A model generated the notes under the pieces. The model searched no databases. It was not told the DNA's origin and saw only the letters and a list, made by a program, of their open reading frames with translations. A program made the position numbers and the translations under genes. Below, one piece after another: positions 52,387-64,000 of a stretch of DNA of 64,000 bases; position 1 is the first letter of the stretch; every line of letters starts with the position of its first letter. Origin of the DNA: Rhynchopus euleeides (Eukaryota > Euglenozoa > Diplonemea > Diplonemida > Diplonemidae); assembly GCA_963210315.1 (NCBI GenBank), contig OY723282.1, forward strand, positions 124,001 through 188,000. The letters are read 5' to 3'.

Positions 52387-55300
52387 TTCGCTGCTCTCTA
52401 TGGGCGACCTGATCCCATCGCAGTCTCGCTCATACAAGGGAGTAGCGCAGTAGTCATCAGGTGTTGTCAGGGTCGGGATCTGGCCTTGAGACATCCGATC
52501 TCCAGCAGACGTAGTCGGCGGTTGTAGTCCAGACCCATGTGTCTCAACGCAGGATGCAGGAGTAGTAGATACCATCCTGCGCTGTGATATCGCACCGATC
52601 GCGTGGGTCACATTGTCGGTCTGCGCAGGCTGAGCAGGCTTAGCGGACAGTTGGGACAGCTGATGAACTCTGTGGTGGCGAAGCGGTTGGTCCACGATCG
52701 TCAGCGGGGCATGTGGGAGGATATATGGGTATCATCGATCTGGATCCAGTCTAGTGTATTAGCGCCGGCTGTAGTATCTCCGAGAAGTTCACTGTCGTCG
52801 GTCAGCTGGGGAGCAGTATTTTCCGCGCATCGATATGTAGGATAGAGTCGTCGTCTGGACGGGCTCGTCGACATTCGACGTAAACAGGGATTATGTTAGT
52901 CTGACGGTCATACCACGTAGGGTCGATCTGAGAGGTCCGTTCGCCCAGGTGACCGCGTGATTCATGCACCGTTGTCCAAGCCCCGCGCAGTCGTCTCAGA
53001 GAGCAGGAAGCGTCCACCGACGAACTGTCAATCGCAGACAACTTCGCCAGTTCGCACCAGGTATGGGTGCGATGTTTTCATCAGCTTCTGATCATCATGA
53101 TGTAGTGGCGGTAATTCGTATTGTATCGCTACTCGGCTTCTTGCGCCTGGGCCTTCGCAGACAGCAGGGCGCGTACGGATGGCGGAGTTCACACCGGACG
53201 CAGGGTTGACGAAGGCCACCATGGAGGCATCTCCAATGATTTTCACTTCATAGCCTATGCAGGCCTGCATGAGACAGCGGATCGTGTGGGTTGACATGGT
53301 ACGCTTCACGCCTCTCATATCGGCGTTGCGGAGCGCACATCGGTGAATACACTCGTCACATCACCCAGCTTTGTATCGGGGGCCACGACGCGGGCAGATT
53401 CGGCGTGAACGCAGGCATCAGCAGCTGTTTTGCGAGGTCCCTCTTAAGCTGAATGTGTTTGACACGGTGACGAAGGGGTCAACACACGTAGGTCCGTTTC
53501 GAGTCCTTCGAGACAAGGCCCCCGGGTGCTGCGATGCGGAGTATCTGCTCGTCTGCTGTCTATCCTCATCACCTCCGTGCACCTGAGGGTTCCTTGCAGA
53601 AACTCGGTATACAGGGATCCAAATTGCTGCGCAGTGGCTTGGTGTCGAGCATGTCGCTAGGCCTGCCATGCCTCCCGGCGGGTGCTTCCTTACTCATGCG
53701 CCGGGTTGACCTTTTCGCTGTCGTCCGCAGCTTCGGGCTTGTCGTGGCCGAGAGTGCACTGCTGGTCGCCGCTGGCTCATTGTGGTGGGAGTATCTAGTG
53801 CAGCGGGTGCACTGGCTCAAACCATCAGCGCGAGGATCCGATGTTATACACACAACTGGGGGGGGGGGGGGCGTCCATCTCCATGCCCGATCGGGATGAG
53901 ACATTTGCCGGTATAAGGAAGAGGAACCGGTTGTGCGCGTGAAACAGGTATCCTCATGCCTGATTGCCCGGAGAGTTGCTTCGAGGTCGATGTAGGGACG
54001 AGAACATACCTGTCGGGAAATGAGGACGGCACTTCCGCGTATCGGGTACTATCAAAAGGAGGGCGTCGCCTCCGTACTAGATATTCATAATACGGATATC
54101 GCGTCCATGCCTAGGAAGCTATCGTAAGAGAGGGGCGTCACATTCACGTCCCTGGTGTTCTCAATAGGACTTCACGTCCGCACCTCGGGCGCTCATATTG
54201 CAAAGGATGGACGTCACCTTCGTGTCGTGGGCGCGGTCACAAAAAGGATGGCTTCACCTCCGCGTTCCCGGACGGAGGTCGCCTCCTTGTCTCGGCATCA
54301 GAGCAGAAGGAGTCGTCACCGATGGAGGTCACGCATGTCTGGTGCGTGGTTACGATGTATCTGTGCAACTGCGATACCTAGGCTGCTATTCCTCAGGGTC
54401 GAAGATCATGCACAAGGATGCGTCGATAGTTGCTTTAGGGAGCTGATCTGGCCGTGGACAGCTTCCGGTCCTGGGCTGCACACGAGGTAGGTGTTGAGGG
54501 TCTCCGTGATTTGAGATCCCTTTGTTTGTTGATACGCGGCCTGCTCGACGGGTGTGGTTCCTCACGGTATTCTGGTGTCGAGGGGCGTTGCGTTGTGTGC
54601 CAGCTCCACATCTGTCGCCTCTGACGCGGGGCAGCAAACCCACCTACTTCAGATCGTCAGCATCCGCAGCGCGCTATGCGCTGCGCCATACGTCGAGGAA
54701 TGAGCCTCATTGGACCGATCGCTGTCTTTCTCGCCTCGTCTTGTGTGTCGAGCAGGAACGTTTGATCAGACTACCGTTATCCGTCATCGGCGTACTCCAA
54801 GGCGCATCCCAGCAGCTTGATATGCGGCATCACGAATCCTCTGCCAGTACCAACTCCCCGTCCTTCTTCAGGTGTGAGGGTGCACATCGAAGTGCGTCGG
54901 AGTGAACCTCACGCTCAGCTGGGCATCGAGGCGAGCATCGCCACCCTGTCTCTTCGACGGCCCTGCCGTCCCAGAGAATCGCCTCTCGTTGGATCTCCGC
55001 AGCCTGCGCGCGGTGCTCTGCACGTCCATACGTTGCGGGTATCTTTCGTGGCGGAGACGCTTCGTGCAACTTCCCTGTGAGGCCTGGGGTTGTTCGACAT
55101 CCTCGTTCGCCTGGCCGCGAAGGGTTTCTATCTCGGGGTTTACGGTCCTCGTCTAAGGGGTCAGATACAACGGGAGGTTACTGACGCCATGACAGGTCAC
55201 GCGCCACCGCAGAGCGGCCTTGTGCGAACCCTGGGGTCGGCGTGGATGGGGGCACAGTTGAGCATCCGGCCGCAGCCGAGGGACCACAAAGGGAGGGGGC

Positions 55301-57330
55301 AATCCCTGCGGATGAAGACGTCGTGAGAGGTCGGCGCCACCGCGGATGGCCACGCATCTGCGAGATCGGCGGATAAGCGGCGATCGAGAGGGGGTCGAAG
55401 GCGTTCTCCTGTAGGGATGAGTTTTCCTCCCTACATGTCAGCACCTCAGCGTCTTTGGGGTTGCGAGGCGTCTGTTGCGTTTGACCTGTCATTCCTTAGT
55501 ACACGCATGATGTGGCATCCCGTATCCCTTGCGGCGTTCAATCACCATATCGGAGGTGCATCGGCGGGAGTCGTAGATGCCTTTGGCAGCAATTGAAGTG
55601 TCGTTAAGAGCAGAGAGGTCGCTGCCGGGAACAGCGCGCCGGTGATGCCCGGATTTACCCTGGCATGATGATTCCTTTTCGGTCCCCAGAGATGCAGCCA
55701 CGGGAGGGACACGGCGTGGATCTTCGTCAAGCAGCGCAGACTTCACTGAGCGCCTGCCCGTGATCGCTACTGTCTCAACCCGGGGATAGTCTAGGTCAGC
55801 ACGTGTCTGAAGCCACAGGCTCATGACGTCTTGGCACAGCCCTATTACTGGTCAGCTGATGGGCGCTTGTGACGAGAGCTTGCTAAAGGCTCCTATCTCA
55901 CTTGCAGGGTGTGACGGGCATACTGACCGAGCCGATCGGGGGAAAGATTCATCCATGTGACAGGCTGCGAGGGCGCGGTGGTTCGGGTTTCTATACGTGG
56001 GTGTCGAAGAGACATCAGCGGTACTGCTAGGAACATCAGAGGTAGTGGGGGAGTCGAAGTGGAGTTGTAGGGGGCGCAGCAGGGGGTATCCAGGGAGTAG
56101 GCTAGCCGTATCGGATGATGAGCTTGAGGTGTGATTCCCCAGACGCCTCCAGCAGGTGGCGGAGGGGTTGGGTAGGTCGCTCTGCGACACAGCACCTGCC
56201 ATCGACAGCGAGATCGGCGTAGCTCTCCAGGGTGTACATGTCAGGCATACTCATGTGGGCCGGGGTAAGGCGTGTTGAGTGGACGCAGCCGGTAGCGACA
56301 GGTGGACCCGCGGGTACGGATGCTGTGAGTGGAGAGCCGGACGCGTCCTTCGCTGTGTGCCTGCCATGGCTCCATTCGACGTCGGGGCCAATAACACACC
56401 TGCCTGGCTGCTCTGTCAGATAGCCGACTGCGCTGGCATCTCCATACCCCGGGCGTCCGAGTACAATGAGGGTATCTTCTCTCTGACCTGTCGTGTATAC
56501 CAAGAGGGGAGCGCGTCTGAACCGGTTTACGGGCACGCATACGCCAGGTAGGCGGTACCCCTGGGTATCCGACGATTGTGACAGGTGGTAACATTTGCTA
56601 ACAGCTTCTCACCTGAAGACTCGGGGCACAGCCGTTGTTTATGGCTCTTGCTCAGGAGACTCCAGATCGCGTACATCCGTACGGAGGTGTGTACTCGGTG
56701 TCCCATTATGATAGCACTCAATGATCTGTCCATGTCAGGCGTACTTGGGACATAGGCGGGGGCGGGCGCGGCCTCATCGTCCCCTTGGCGCGTGCACGAC
56801 CGGGGGGGGGGGGGGGGGTTTCCTTTATACTCCTGCGTGGTGAGCCCCCGAGAGCCGTGCGGTCACCCACACTGCCTGAGGGTTGCCATCTACATCTGCC
56901 GACCACATGGGCACGAGGCGATGACACTTCCTGCCTCCAATGCTGCCATGAAAGGGTCTCCCGTCTTCGAATGTTGGACGCCTACATGCAAAGGAAAGTG
57001 TCATCTCCAAATACCGAGTAGTCACACACAGGAGAGTGTCTCCTCCAGACGCTGAGCGTTCCCATACCCAAGGAGGGCGTTGCTGACGAATGCCGAGCGT
57101 TCCCACATGAAGGAGGGGGTGACCCCTCCAGTCGTCGAGCGTTCACATACCAAAGGGGGCCTCTGAACGCCGAGCGGGCTCTTCAAATCCAACTCCTTGT
57201 CGCGGAGATCCGTATTCGAGGGAAGGCACCACTTCCTTGTGTCGGGAACAGGATATGTGAGGGCGTCTCCTCATTGCCTCGGGCATTTGCGCGTCAGGAG
57301 GGCGTCACCTCCGTGCCTCGGGAATTATGA
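52387..57330. other. 5-kb stretch without a recognisable gene
   Basis: Balanced base composition and short frames in all six phases. Degenerate repeats of about 40 bp built on GAGGGCGTCACCTCCGTG and CTCGGGCG words occur at 54055-54330, and similar degenerate motifs (GAGCGTTCCCA) at 57000-57340. It looks like an aged satellite-derived region. Confidence 0.4.
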
Positions 57331-58475
57331 GGTGTGAGGCCGTGCCGGGGCCAGTTGCTCCTGTGGACGAGCAGAGCCGGGCGCCTGTTATGGGGCCGGT
57401 TGCTCATTACATGCTGACCAGCAGAGCCGAGCGCCTGTTAAGGGGCCGGTCGCTCACTACACGGTCGTTAGTAGAGCCGGGCGCCAGCGAAGGGGACGGT
57501 TGCTCATCACACGCTGACCAGCAGAGCTGAGCGCCAGTTAAGGGGTCGGTTGCTCGCGACACGGTCATTGGCAGAGCCGAGCGCCGGTGAAGGGGTCGGT
57601 TGCTCATCTCACGCTGACCAGCAGAGCCGAGCGCCAGTTAAGGGGTCGGTTGCTCATCTCACGCTGACTAGCAGAGCCGAGCGCCAGTTAAGGGGTCGGT
57701 TGCTCGCTACACGGTCGTTGGCAGAGCCGAGCGCCAGTTAAGGGGTCGGTTGCTCATCTCACGCTGACCAGCAGAGCCGAGCGCCAGTTAAGGGGTCGGT
57801 TGCTCGCTACACGGTCGTTGGCAGAGCCGAGCGCCAGTTAAGGGGTCGGTTGCTCATCTCTCGCTGACCAGCAGAGCCGAGCGCCGGTTAAGGGGTCGGT
57901 TGCTCACTACACGGTCATTGGCAGAGCCGAGCGCCAGTTAAGGGGTCGGTTGCTCGCTACACGGTCGTTGGCAGAGCCGAGCGCCAGTTAAGGGGTCGGT
58001 TGCTCATCTCTCGCTGACCAGCAGAGCCGAGCGCCGGTTAAGGGGTCGGTTGCTCACTACACGGTCGTTGGCAGAGCCGAGCGCCAGTTAAGGGGGTCGG
58101 TTGCTCATCTCACGCTGACCAGCAGAGCCGAGCGCCGGTTAAGGGGTCGGTTGCTCACTACACGGTCATTGGCAGAGCCGAGCGCCAGTTAAGGGGTCGG
58201 TTGCTCGCTACACGGTCGTTGGCAGAGCCGAGCGCCAGTTAAGGGGTCGGTTGCTCATCTCTCGCTGACCAGCAGAGCCGAGCGCCGGTTAAGGGGTCGG
58301 TTGCTCACTACACGGTCATTGGCAGAGCCGAGCGCCAGTTAAGGGGTCGGTTGCTCATCTCACGTTGACCAGCAGAGCCGGGCGCCTGTTTATGGGGCCG
58401 GTTGCACACTACACGGTCATTGGCAGAGCCGGGCGCCTGTTTATGGGGCCGGTTGCTCATCACACAGTCATTAGC
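57331..58475 (+). repeat. 50-bp satellite, about 23 units
   Basis: The unit is GCAGAGCCGAGCGCCAGTTA followed by AGGGGTCGGTTGCTC and a 15-base variable end. The end is either GCTACACGGTCGTTG or ATCTCACGCTGACCA, so two subtypes are interspersed. One unit (about 58091) has an extra G. Outer units are more diverged. Confidence 0.9.
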
Positions 58476-58628
58476 GTTAACGTGCGCCACAGTGGGCGCG
58501 ATGTGCATCCGAATTCAACTTATACCATCTGTACCTAGGGAGGAGTCGACCGTGCTTTAGGTATCACAAGAAAGGGGGGTAGTTGGGGGGTAACGAGAAC
58601 GTGGCTAGCCTCCAAAACCGTCCATGGA

Positions 58629-58779
58629 GAAAAACTATTTGGTTCTGTACCGAGGTACGTTGATCGAACCAAATGCGGGTTCTCCAACCCGGTCGTGGAG
58701 GTTGACTAGCCGATAATAAAAGAACCTTCAATTCCGGCTTTCCCTCAAAATGTGGGTGCCTGCATTGAAAGTTACCTTT
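58629..58779 (+). repeat. 151-bp dispersed repeat, copy 2
   Basis: Second copy of 51960-52110, followed by a T run. Confidence 0.8.
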
Positions 58780-58799
58780 TTTTAAAAAATCTGTGACAG

Positions 58800-59570
58800 C
58801 CCATAGTTGTGTGTGAGTCCTTCGGACGTGTCTACCTGTCTGAAGTACAGAAAGGTGGCGGAGCACAGGAAGGGAGAGAGAGAAGGGCGCTGATCGTATG
58901 GCAAACGGTAGGAAGCATTTCCCTCAACACCTATCCCCTGCAGGGATTGTGTTGGTTGCATAATTTTATATTACGGAGGATCCTTGAAATCGGTAGTGGA
59001 CAGTAGCGGACAGGGCGGACATTTCCTTGTGGAAAAAGTGCCCGAAAAAAAAATTCGAAAAGGCCCCCCTTACAGAATTAGCCTTTTTTCAAAAAATCGG
59101 AAAATTTCGGACCGCAATTTGTACCCAAGAAAGTGCCGAATTTTCGGACTTGGTCCGATTTGAACGATTTCCGTGCCTCTTGCAACCCCCATGAGGGGGG
59201 GGCTGCTGTTTCGGGTTCTTCCGGTGGTACATGCTGGGGTGTCAGGACAGGGAATCCTGCTCGCTGTACCCGGTGATCCCTGACGCAGCCAGGAAGTGGA
59301 GAGCCTTGGAACCCTGGTTGAGGCCTGTAACACCCGGCCTTCCTGCCACTTGTGGCATTGTGGAGTGGAGGTGGTTATGGAGAAGGTTCTCTCTCCGTCC
59401 GGTCGAGCACAACCGTCCTCTCCAGCCAGGGGTCATCTACTTTCCAAACAAGGGCCAGGAACATGCTCAAACAAACCAATTGATCAGAAAATCTGGCTTG
59501 CCGTGGAATCATTGAGCATTGGGGAGTGGTTTGCCCCCTTGCTGCGTATGACATGTCCATTTTTGACGAT
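58800..59570. other. Intergenic, no gene recognised
   Basis: Short frames only. AAAAAAAATTCGAAAAGGCC at about 59046 belongs to a small dispersed motif also seen near 42955, 59730 and 61170 (TTCGAAAGGGTCCCCC type). Confidence 0.4.
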
Positions 59571-59574
59571 TTTT

Positions 59575-59960
59575 GGGCAGAATTTGGTGCGTGGGACCTT
59601 TCGATTTTCATGATTTTTTCGGAATTTTCGTGGGGACCGGTACCCCATTTGAGGGCCAAAAATCTCATTTCCGAGGCCTGGGAATGGTCGCAGTGGCCTC
59701 AGATGTCCAAAAACGTTCAATTGACCTCCTCGAAAAAAAATTCGAAAGGTCCCCCCGACTGGCACCCCGGATTAGGACATGTCTCTGGGGGTGTCCGGGG
59801 GGCATTTTTGGCCCATTCTTGGCTGGGGAAAATGGGCCATTTTTCACGATTTTTTCGGTTTTTTGTCCGGACCGGCACCGCATTTGAGGGGCAAAAATCT
59901 GATTTCCGAGGCCCGGGAATGGTCGCAGTGGCTTCATTTGGCCAAAAACGTTCAATTTAC
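59575..59960 (+). repeat. Two diverged tandem copies of a dispersed repeat of about 235 bp
   Basis: Both copies contain CATTTGAGGG, AAAAATCT, ATTTCCGAGGCC and GGGAATGGTCGCAGTGGC in order. The first starts near 59575, the second near 59815. Related to 29682-29800 (inverted). Confidence 0.6.
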
Positions 59961-59961
59961 C

Positions 59962-61154
59962 CAGGGGATAAGATAGGTCTGGTTTTCCGGTTTTCAAAAC
60001 CAGGGTTTCCCGGTTCCCGGTTTTCTGGGAAAAAAAAAAAAGGTCGATCTCATTTTTGGCGGTTTTTTTGTGACTTTGGGACAGTAAAACAGTCAGAAAA
60101 AACGCCATAAAAAAATAGAAAGTGACCCCATCGTGATCCGCACAGAGCTCAAATAGTCCAAAGAAGGCAGAGAAGCGGAGAAGAAAAAATGGACCTAGCG
60201 GGTGGCCCGGTGGGTGGTGATGCCCTCGTCATGCAGGTCTCTTCTGTTTTGAAGGTGCACACATGGTGGACTCCAGCCACCATGTCTAAGAGGGAGTCTA
60301 AGACTGCAGTCTGTACTGGAGACGGGAGTCTATTTTCTAGCTAATTTACGCTCAGACTCCCGCTAGTTGAGACTCATGGGAGACACACGGTGTACTCCAG
60401 CGGAGGTAGGGTAACCTCCGCTGGAGTTCACCGTGTCGTCTGCCTCTGTGCAGCGTCACTCGGTGCCATCGAATACATGGCGACATCCCACCAACTCGAG
60501 ACAGATCTGCTTGTCTGGAGGGCTGAGACGAGAACACGAACGACTTTCAAGCAGTCTTGAAGGTCGCCAAGCCTATTGGGGGCAACTAACAGATGAGATT
60601 TGTTTGTTGCCTGTCGTCACAGCTGGGGAGAAAGCAGGTGCCCATCTCCTCGATAACGGAATGTGTGCAGAGATCTCGTGGACCCTTTGGCCATTCTGTC
60701 GTGCACCCACTCCACCCACAACGCACACCTGTCATGAGTGGTCGCTCCCCCGTCCTCCTCCACCCTGAAGGTTGAGCCCTCAAGGACCAGTGATCTCCTG
60801 CTGGCCGGGCTGCGATACAGCGAAGCCTTCCTACTTACAAGCGAATCCAGACTGTAGGGAACAGATGTTCACTACCGTGGCCTCCGGCGGCTGGGGGGCT
60901 CCGCCCCCCAGACCCCCACGTGTAAAAACAATGCACCAGACCGGTTTTTTAGCCGAGAGTCCAAACTTTCAAAGCAGCTGCTGCGCCTGCCCCACCAAGC
61001 AGCCTCAGTACGACAGGACGCGCGCAGGCACCGGGCCCTCTCAGATTCTGGGAGGGTTTGCGTGGGTCGCGCGCGCCGAAGGCGCGCGCGAAAAATTTTC
61101 AAAACCAGAAAAACCGGAAAACGGCGCCAGAAAAAAAGTCTATCTTATACCCTG
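59962..61154 (-). mobile_element. hAT-like non-autonomous element, copy 2
   Basis: The ends are CAGGGGATAAGATAG and CTATCTTATACCCTG, flanked on both sides by ATTTACC (59955-59961 and 61155-61161). It is an inverted copy of 45939-47125 throughout, including the 47-52 bp palindrome and the UUCG hairpin. Confidence 0.8.
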
Positions 61155-61294
61155 ATTTACCCTTCCCCAAAAAAAAATTCGAAAGGGTCCCCCTACAAAT
61201 CGCCGGTCTTAGGAGCAAAAAATTTGGGCACCCAGATTTCAAAAATTTTCAAACTATTTTCTGGACCAAAAATCAAACTATTGAGGTCCTGGCC

Positions 61295-61580
61295 GGACAT
61301 GTCCGGGGGGGGGGGGGGGGGGGGGGTCAAAATTGGATTTCCCGAATTTCCGGGTCCGGACATGTCCGCCCGGACATCCGGACACCAGAAAATGTCCGCC
61401 CGGACATGTCCGCCCTGTCCGGGGCGGACATTTCTGGATGTCCGGATGTCCGCCCGGACATGTCCGGGCGGGAAATTCGGGAAATGTCCGGGGGGGGGGG
61501 GGGGGTCAAAATTGGACCCGGACATCCGGACACCCGGATTTCCGGGTCCGGGCATGTCCGCCCTGTCCGCCCTGAAACCG
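61295..61580. repeat. Cluster of CCGGACATGTCCGG-type palindromes
   Basis: Words GGACATGTCC and CGGACATCCGGACAC recur in both orientations between two G runs (61304-61326 and 61490-61505), allowing several alternative hairpins. Confidence 0.7.
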
Positions 61581-61742
61581 CCTAAGGGGCCGGGGGAAAT
61601 CCAGGAAATTCGGGAAATCCAGGAATATGAAGAATCCTCCTACGAGTAAAAATACTTTTATTTTACTGCTCCTACTTTTTTTTTACTGCCCCTGCAAAAT
61701 CTCCAAGAAGCCCCGTAAAAAAAAGCCTACTTTTTTTAAATT

Positions 61743-61880
61743 CATGGTATGACAAAGATCTTGCAAGAAATGTTAAGATATCTCGAAATTTCTTAAGACG
61801 TCTTAATGTAATGCCGAAAGGGCCATTTCTTAAAGATTTCTTACTGATTTCTTAGGGGGCCTTCGCTACCGGGTGAGAAA
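61743..61880. repeat. AAGAAATCTTAAG-rich inverted repeat, left partner of 63674-63920
   Basis: Its reverse complement begins GGTAGCGAAGGCCCCCTAAG and contains TTAAGACGTCTTAAG. The right-hand stretch begins GGTAGCGAGGGCCCCCTTAA at about 63677 and has the same TTAAGACG words. The two may be ends of one element of about 2.2 kb. Confidence 0.4.
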
Positions 61881-62051
61881 AAGTGAGAAAAAATGAGCGG
61901 AAAAACGCTTAAAAAAAGAGTCAGGGGAGTTGGGGGGTCCCTAGCCTGGGGAGCATATTTGAACCCCGAATCTCGAAAATTATGCCGGCGTGACTCGTCC
62001 CAAAGCAGGTTTGGGTCGCTCTATGGCGAGTTGGTGTAAAAATCGCGGGTT

Positions 62052-62525
62052 TTGGAACACCCGAGGAGGGGGTCCCGCTGGGTGGAGGTGGGTGTGGGCT
62101 GACTGCCTCCCAGCCACCTTCACCCACGACCAGCCCCTGAACCAGACCCGTGTTTCATGGGTGATACTTGGCCCGCACACCACCAAAGTGACCCCACTGT
62201 GATCTGAACAAATTCCAAACGTTCAAAAGAACGGGGGTTTGGAACACCCGTGGAGGGGGTCCCGATGGGTGGGTAGGTGGGGGTGTGGCTGCCTCCCAGT
62301 CACATTCTCTTAGGACCAGCCCCTGAACCAGAGTCACGTTCCATGGACGATGTTTGGCTCCTAGACCCACAAAATGACCCCACTACGATCCGCAAAAGTT
62401 CCACACGTTCAACAGAACGGGGTTTTGGAATACCCGTGGAGTCCCGCTGGGAGGGTGGGGTGTGGGTGTGCTGTGGGCTGGCTGACACCCAGTCACCTTC
62501 TCCCGTGACCAGTCCCTGAACCAGA
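62052..62525 (+). repeat. Three tandem copies of a unit of about 186 bp
   Basis: TTTGGAACACCCG starts copies at 62052, 62238 and (with one change) 62423. Each carries GACCAGCCCCTGAACCAGA near its end. Confidence 0.7.
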
Positions 62526-62528
62526 CCC

Positions 62529-63386
62529 AGGTATGACAATGTACTGGGGGGAATCGGGGGGAATCGTCCAAGTATGACAATGTCCTGGGGGGAATCGTCC
62601 AAGTATGACAATGTCCTGGGGGGAATCGGGGGGAATAGTCCAAGTATGACAATGTACTGGGGGGAATCGGGGGGAATCGTCCAAGTATGACAATGTCCTG
62701 GGGGGAATCGGGGGGAATCGTCCAAGTATGACAATGTCCTGGGGGGAATCGGGGGGAATAGTCCAAGTATGACAATGTACTGGGGGGAATCGGGGGGAAT
62801 CGTCCAAGTATGACAATGTCCTGGGGGGAATCGGGGGGAATCGTCCAAGTATGACAATGTCCTGGGGGGAATCGGGGGGAATCGTCCAAGTACGACAATG
62901 TACTGGGGGGAATCGGGGGGAATCGTCCAAGTATGACAATGTACTGGGGGGAATCGGGGGGAATCGTCCAAGTATGACAATGTCCTGGGGGGAATCGTCC
63001 AAGTATGACAATGTACTGGGGGGAATCGGGGGGAATCGTCCAAGTATGACAATGTCCTGAGGGGAATCGGGGGGAATCGTCCAAGTATGACAATGTCCTG
63101 GGGGGAATCGGGGGGAATCGTCCGAGTACGACTATGTACTGGGGGGAATCGGGGGGAATCGTCCAAGTATGACAATGTACTGGGGGGAATCGGGGGGAAT
63201 CGTCCAAGTATGACAATGTCCTGGGGGGAATCGGGGGGAATAGTCCAAGTATGACAATGTCCTGGGGGGAATCGGGGGGAATCGTCCAAGTACGACAATG
63301 TACTGGGGGGAATCGGGGGGAATCGACCAAGTACGACAATGTACTGGGGGGAATCGGGGGGAATCAACCAAGTACACTAATTTGCT
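62529..63386 (+). repeat. 41-bp G-rich minisatellite, about 21 units
   Basis: The unit is TATGACAATGTACTGGGGGG followed by AATCGGGGGG and AATCGTCCAAG, with TCCTGG variants and a few units shortened by 12 bases. Each unit has two G6 runs, so G-quadruplexes can form on this strand. A 355-codon frame on the minus strand is a by-product. Confidence 0.9.
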
Positions 63387-63429
63387 GGGGGGAATCGGGG
63401 AGTGCCCCTACAGGAGGTGGGGACCACTG

Positions 63430-63588
63430 TGAGTCACTACGAGTCACTACGAGTCACTATGAGTCACGTGACTGGTAGCGAGGCCGGTCTGGACTTCTGG
63501 GTGGAATTTTCTCATATTGTGCCAAGTCCCCACCCGGAGTTCCAGACCGGCCTCGCTACCAGTCAAGTGACTCGTAGTGACTCGTAGT
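63430..63588. repeat. Inverted repeat, arms about 50 bp
   Basis: GTGACTGGTAGCGAGGCCGG then TCTGGA at about 63468 pairs with TCCAGACCGGCCTCGCTACC then AGTCA at about 63541. GAGTCACTAC repeats extend the arms. Confidence 0.75.
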
Positions 63589-63715
63589 CAGCCAAAAACC
63601 TGAAAATTCACCCTTCTCCCCAGGCCAGCCAAAAAAGCCCCCTGACTCACTGACGAGCCGTGACGACCCGTGACTGGTAGCGAGGGCCCCCTTAAGACGT
63701 GTTTCTTAATGCCTA

Positions 63716-63785
63716 GCATTTTAATGTCCATCATTCTGAAAAAGATCTTAAAAGATCTTTTCCAGAATGATGGACATTTTTAATG
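63716..63785. repeat. 70-bp near-perfect palindrome
   Basis: GCATTTTAATGTCCATCATT then CTGAAAAAGATCTT meets its complement AAGATCTTTTCCAGAATGAT then GGACATTTTTAATGC with small mismatches. Confidence 0.75.
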
Positions 63786-64000
63786 CTGGGAGATATGGAA
63801 ATAATGTCCATCATTTCATTAAGAAATCTTAAGAAATCCTGCATTTCTTAAAAATAATGGGGGTCATTACTTTAAGAAATTTAATGCAGCACCTGCATTA
63901 AGACGTCTTAAGAAAGAAGTGAAAAGATCCTTTTCTTATTACAGGGGGGGGTCAAATAAACGTACTTAGTACTACTATTCGGCGAACGCGCGGGCCTAAA

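Noticed and set aside
51901..52695. Minus-strand 264-codon frame
   Set aside because: A composite of two dispersed repeats and unique sequence. Its pieces occur separately at 50.9-51.5 and 58.6 kb, so it is not a conserved protein.
62300..63367. Minus-strand 355-codon frame of PRFPPGHCHTWTIPPDSP repeats
   Set aside because: Product of the 41-bp G-rich minisatellite; parallel frames exist in other phases.

Overview
The window is nuclear DNA from a microbial eukaryote; the lineage cannot be fixed from sequence alone. The evidence is eukaryotic-type DNA transposons (a Harbinger/DDE_4-like transposase, hAT-like elements with 7-8 bp target duplications, many TA-flanked MITEs), a predicted type I membrane protein with PSI-like cysteine modules, a protein ending in a CaaX prenylation box, and a ubiquitin-like/DUF4116-repeat protein. 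There are no bacterial operons, and I found no tRNA, rRNA or CRISPR. Genes are GC-rich, long and apparently intron-poor. Intergenic DNA is full of C/G homopolymer runs, palindromes, foldback elements and satellites. A protist with a repeat-rich genome (alveolate/chromerid-like or similar) is my best guess, held loosely.

Layout. 1-1.75 kb: 5' part of a minus-strand UBL-DUF4116 gene that runs off the left edge and carries a frameshifting filler. 3.1-11.6 kb: a mobile-element field (1.5-kb foldback, AT-palindrome clusters, a 345-bp TA-flanked element, several TIR elements, one enclosing a small gene or gene remnant). 11.6-16.6 kb: no convincing gene. 16.66-20.13 kb: a single-exon gene of 1154 aa ending in C-V-V-Q. 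20.2-24.2 kb: no convincing gene. 24.24-27.7 kb: a gene for a secreted/membrane protein of 26 cysteine modules with Thr/Pro linkers. 28.1-29.4 kb: AT-palindromes with two more 345-bp elements. 29.81-39.71 kb: a 31-bp minisatellite of 319.5 units with no net indel. It runs directly into a DDE transposase gene (39.70-41.71 kb) that has an intact D-D-E triad and a histone-H1-like basic tail but no visible start codon.

42.4-51.4 kb: nested transposons, including a 2.0-kb GGGCGTTATT-ended element, a 2.7-kb TIR element containing an hAT-like element, two elements separated by CCTAGG hexamers (one with a decayed hAT C-terminus), two small stacked MITEs, and a fourth 345-bp element whose unoccupied site survives in a nearby duplication. 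52.4-57.3 kb: no gene recognised. 57.3-58.5 kb: a 50-bp satellite. 59.6-61.2 kb: dispersed repeats and the second hAT-like copy, inverted relative to the first. 61.3-63.9 kb: palindromic and G-rich tandem repeats.

No metabolic or defence pathway is encoded. The most unusual features are the very regular 10-kb minisatellite fused to a transposase gene, and the set of TA-inserting palindromic elements with a visible empty site.
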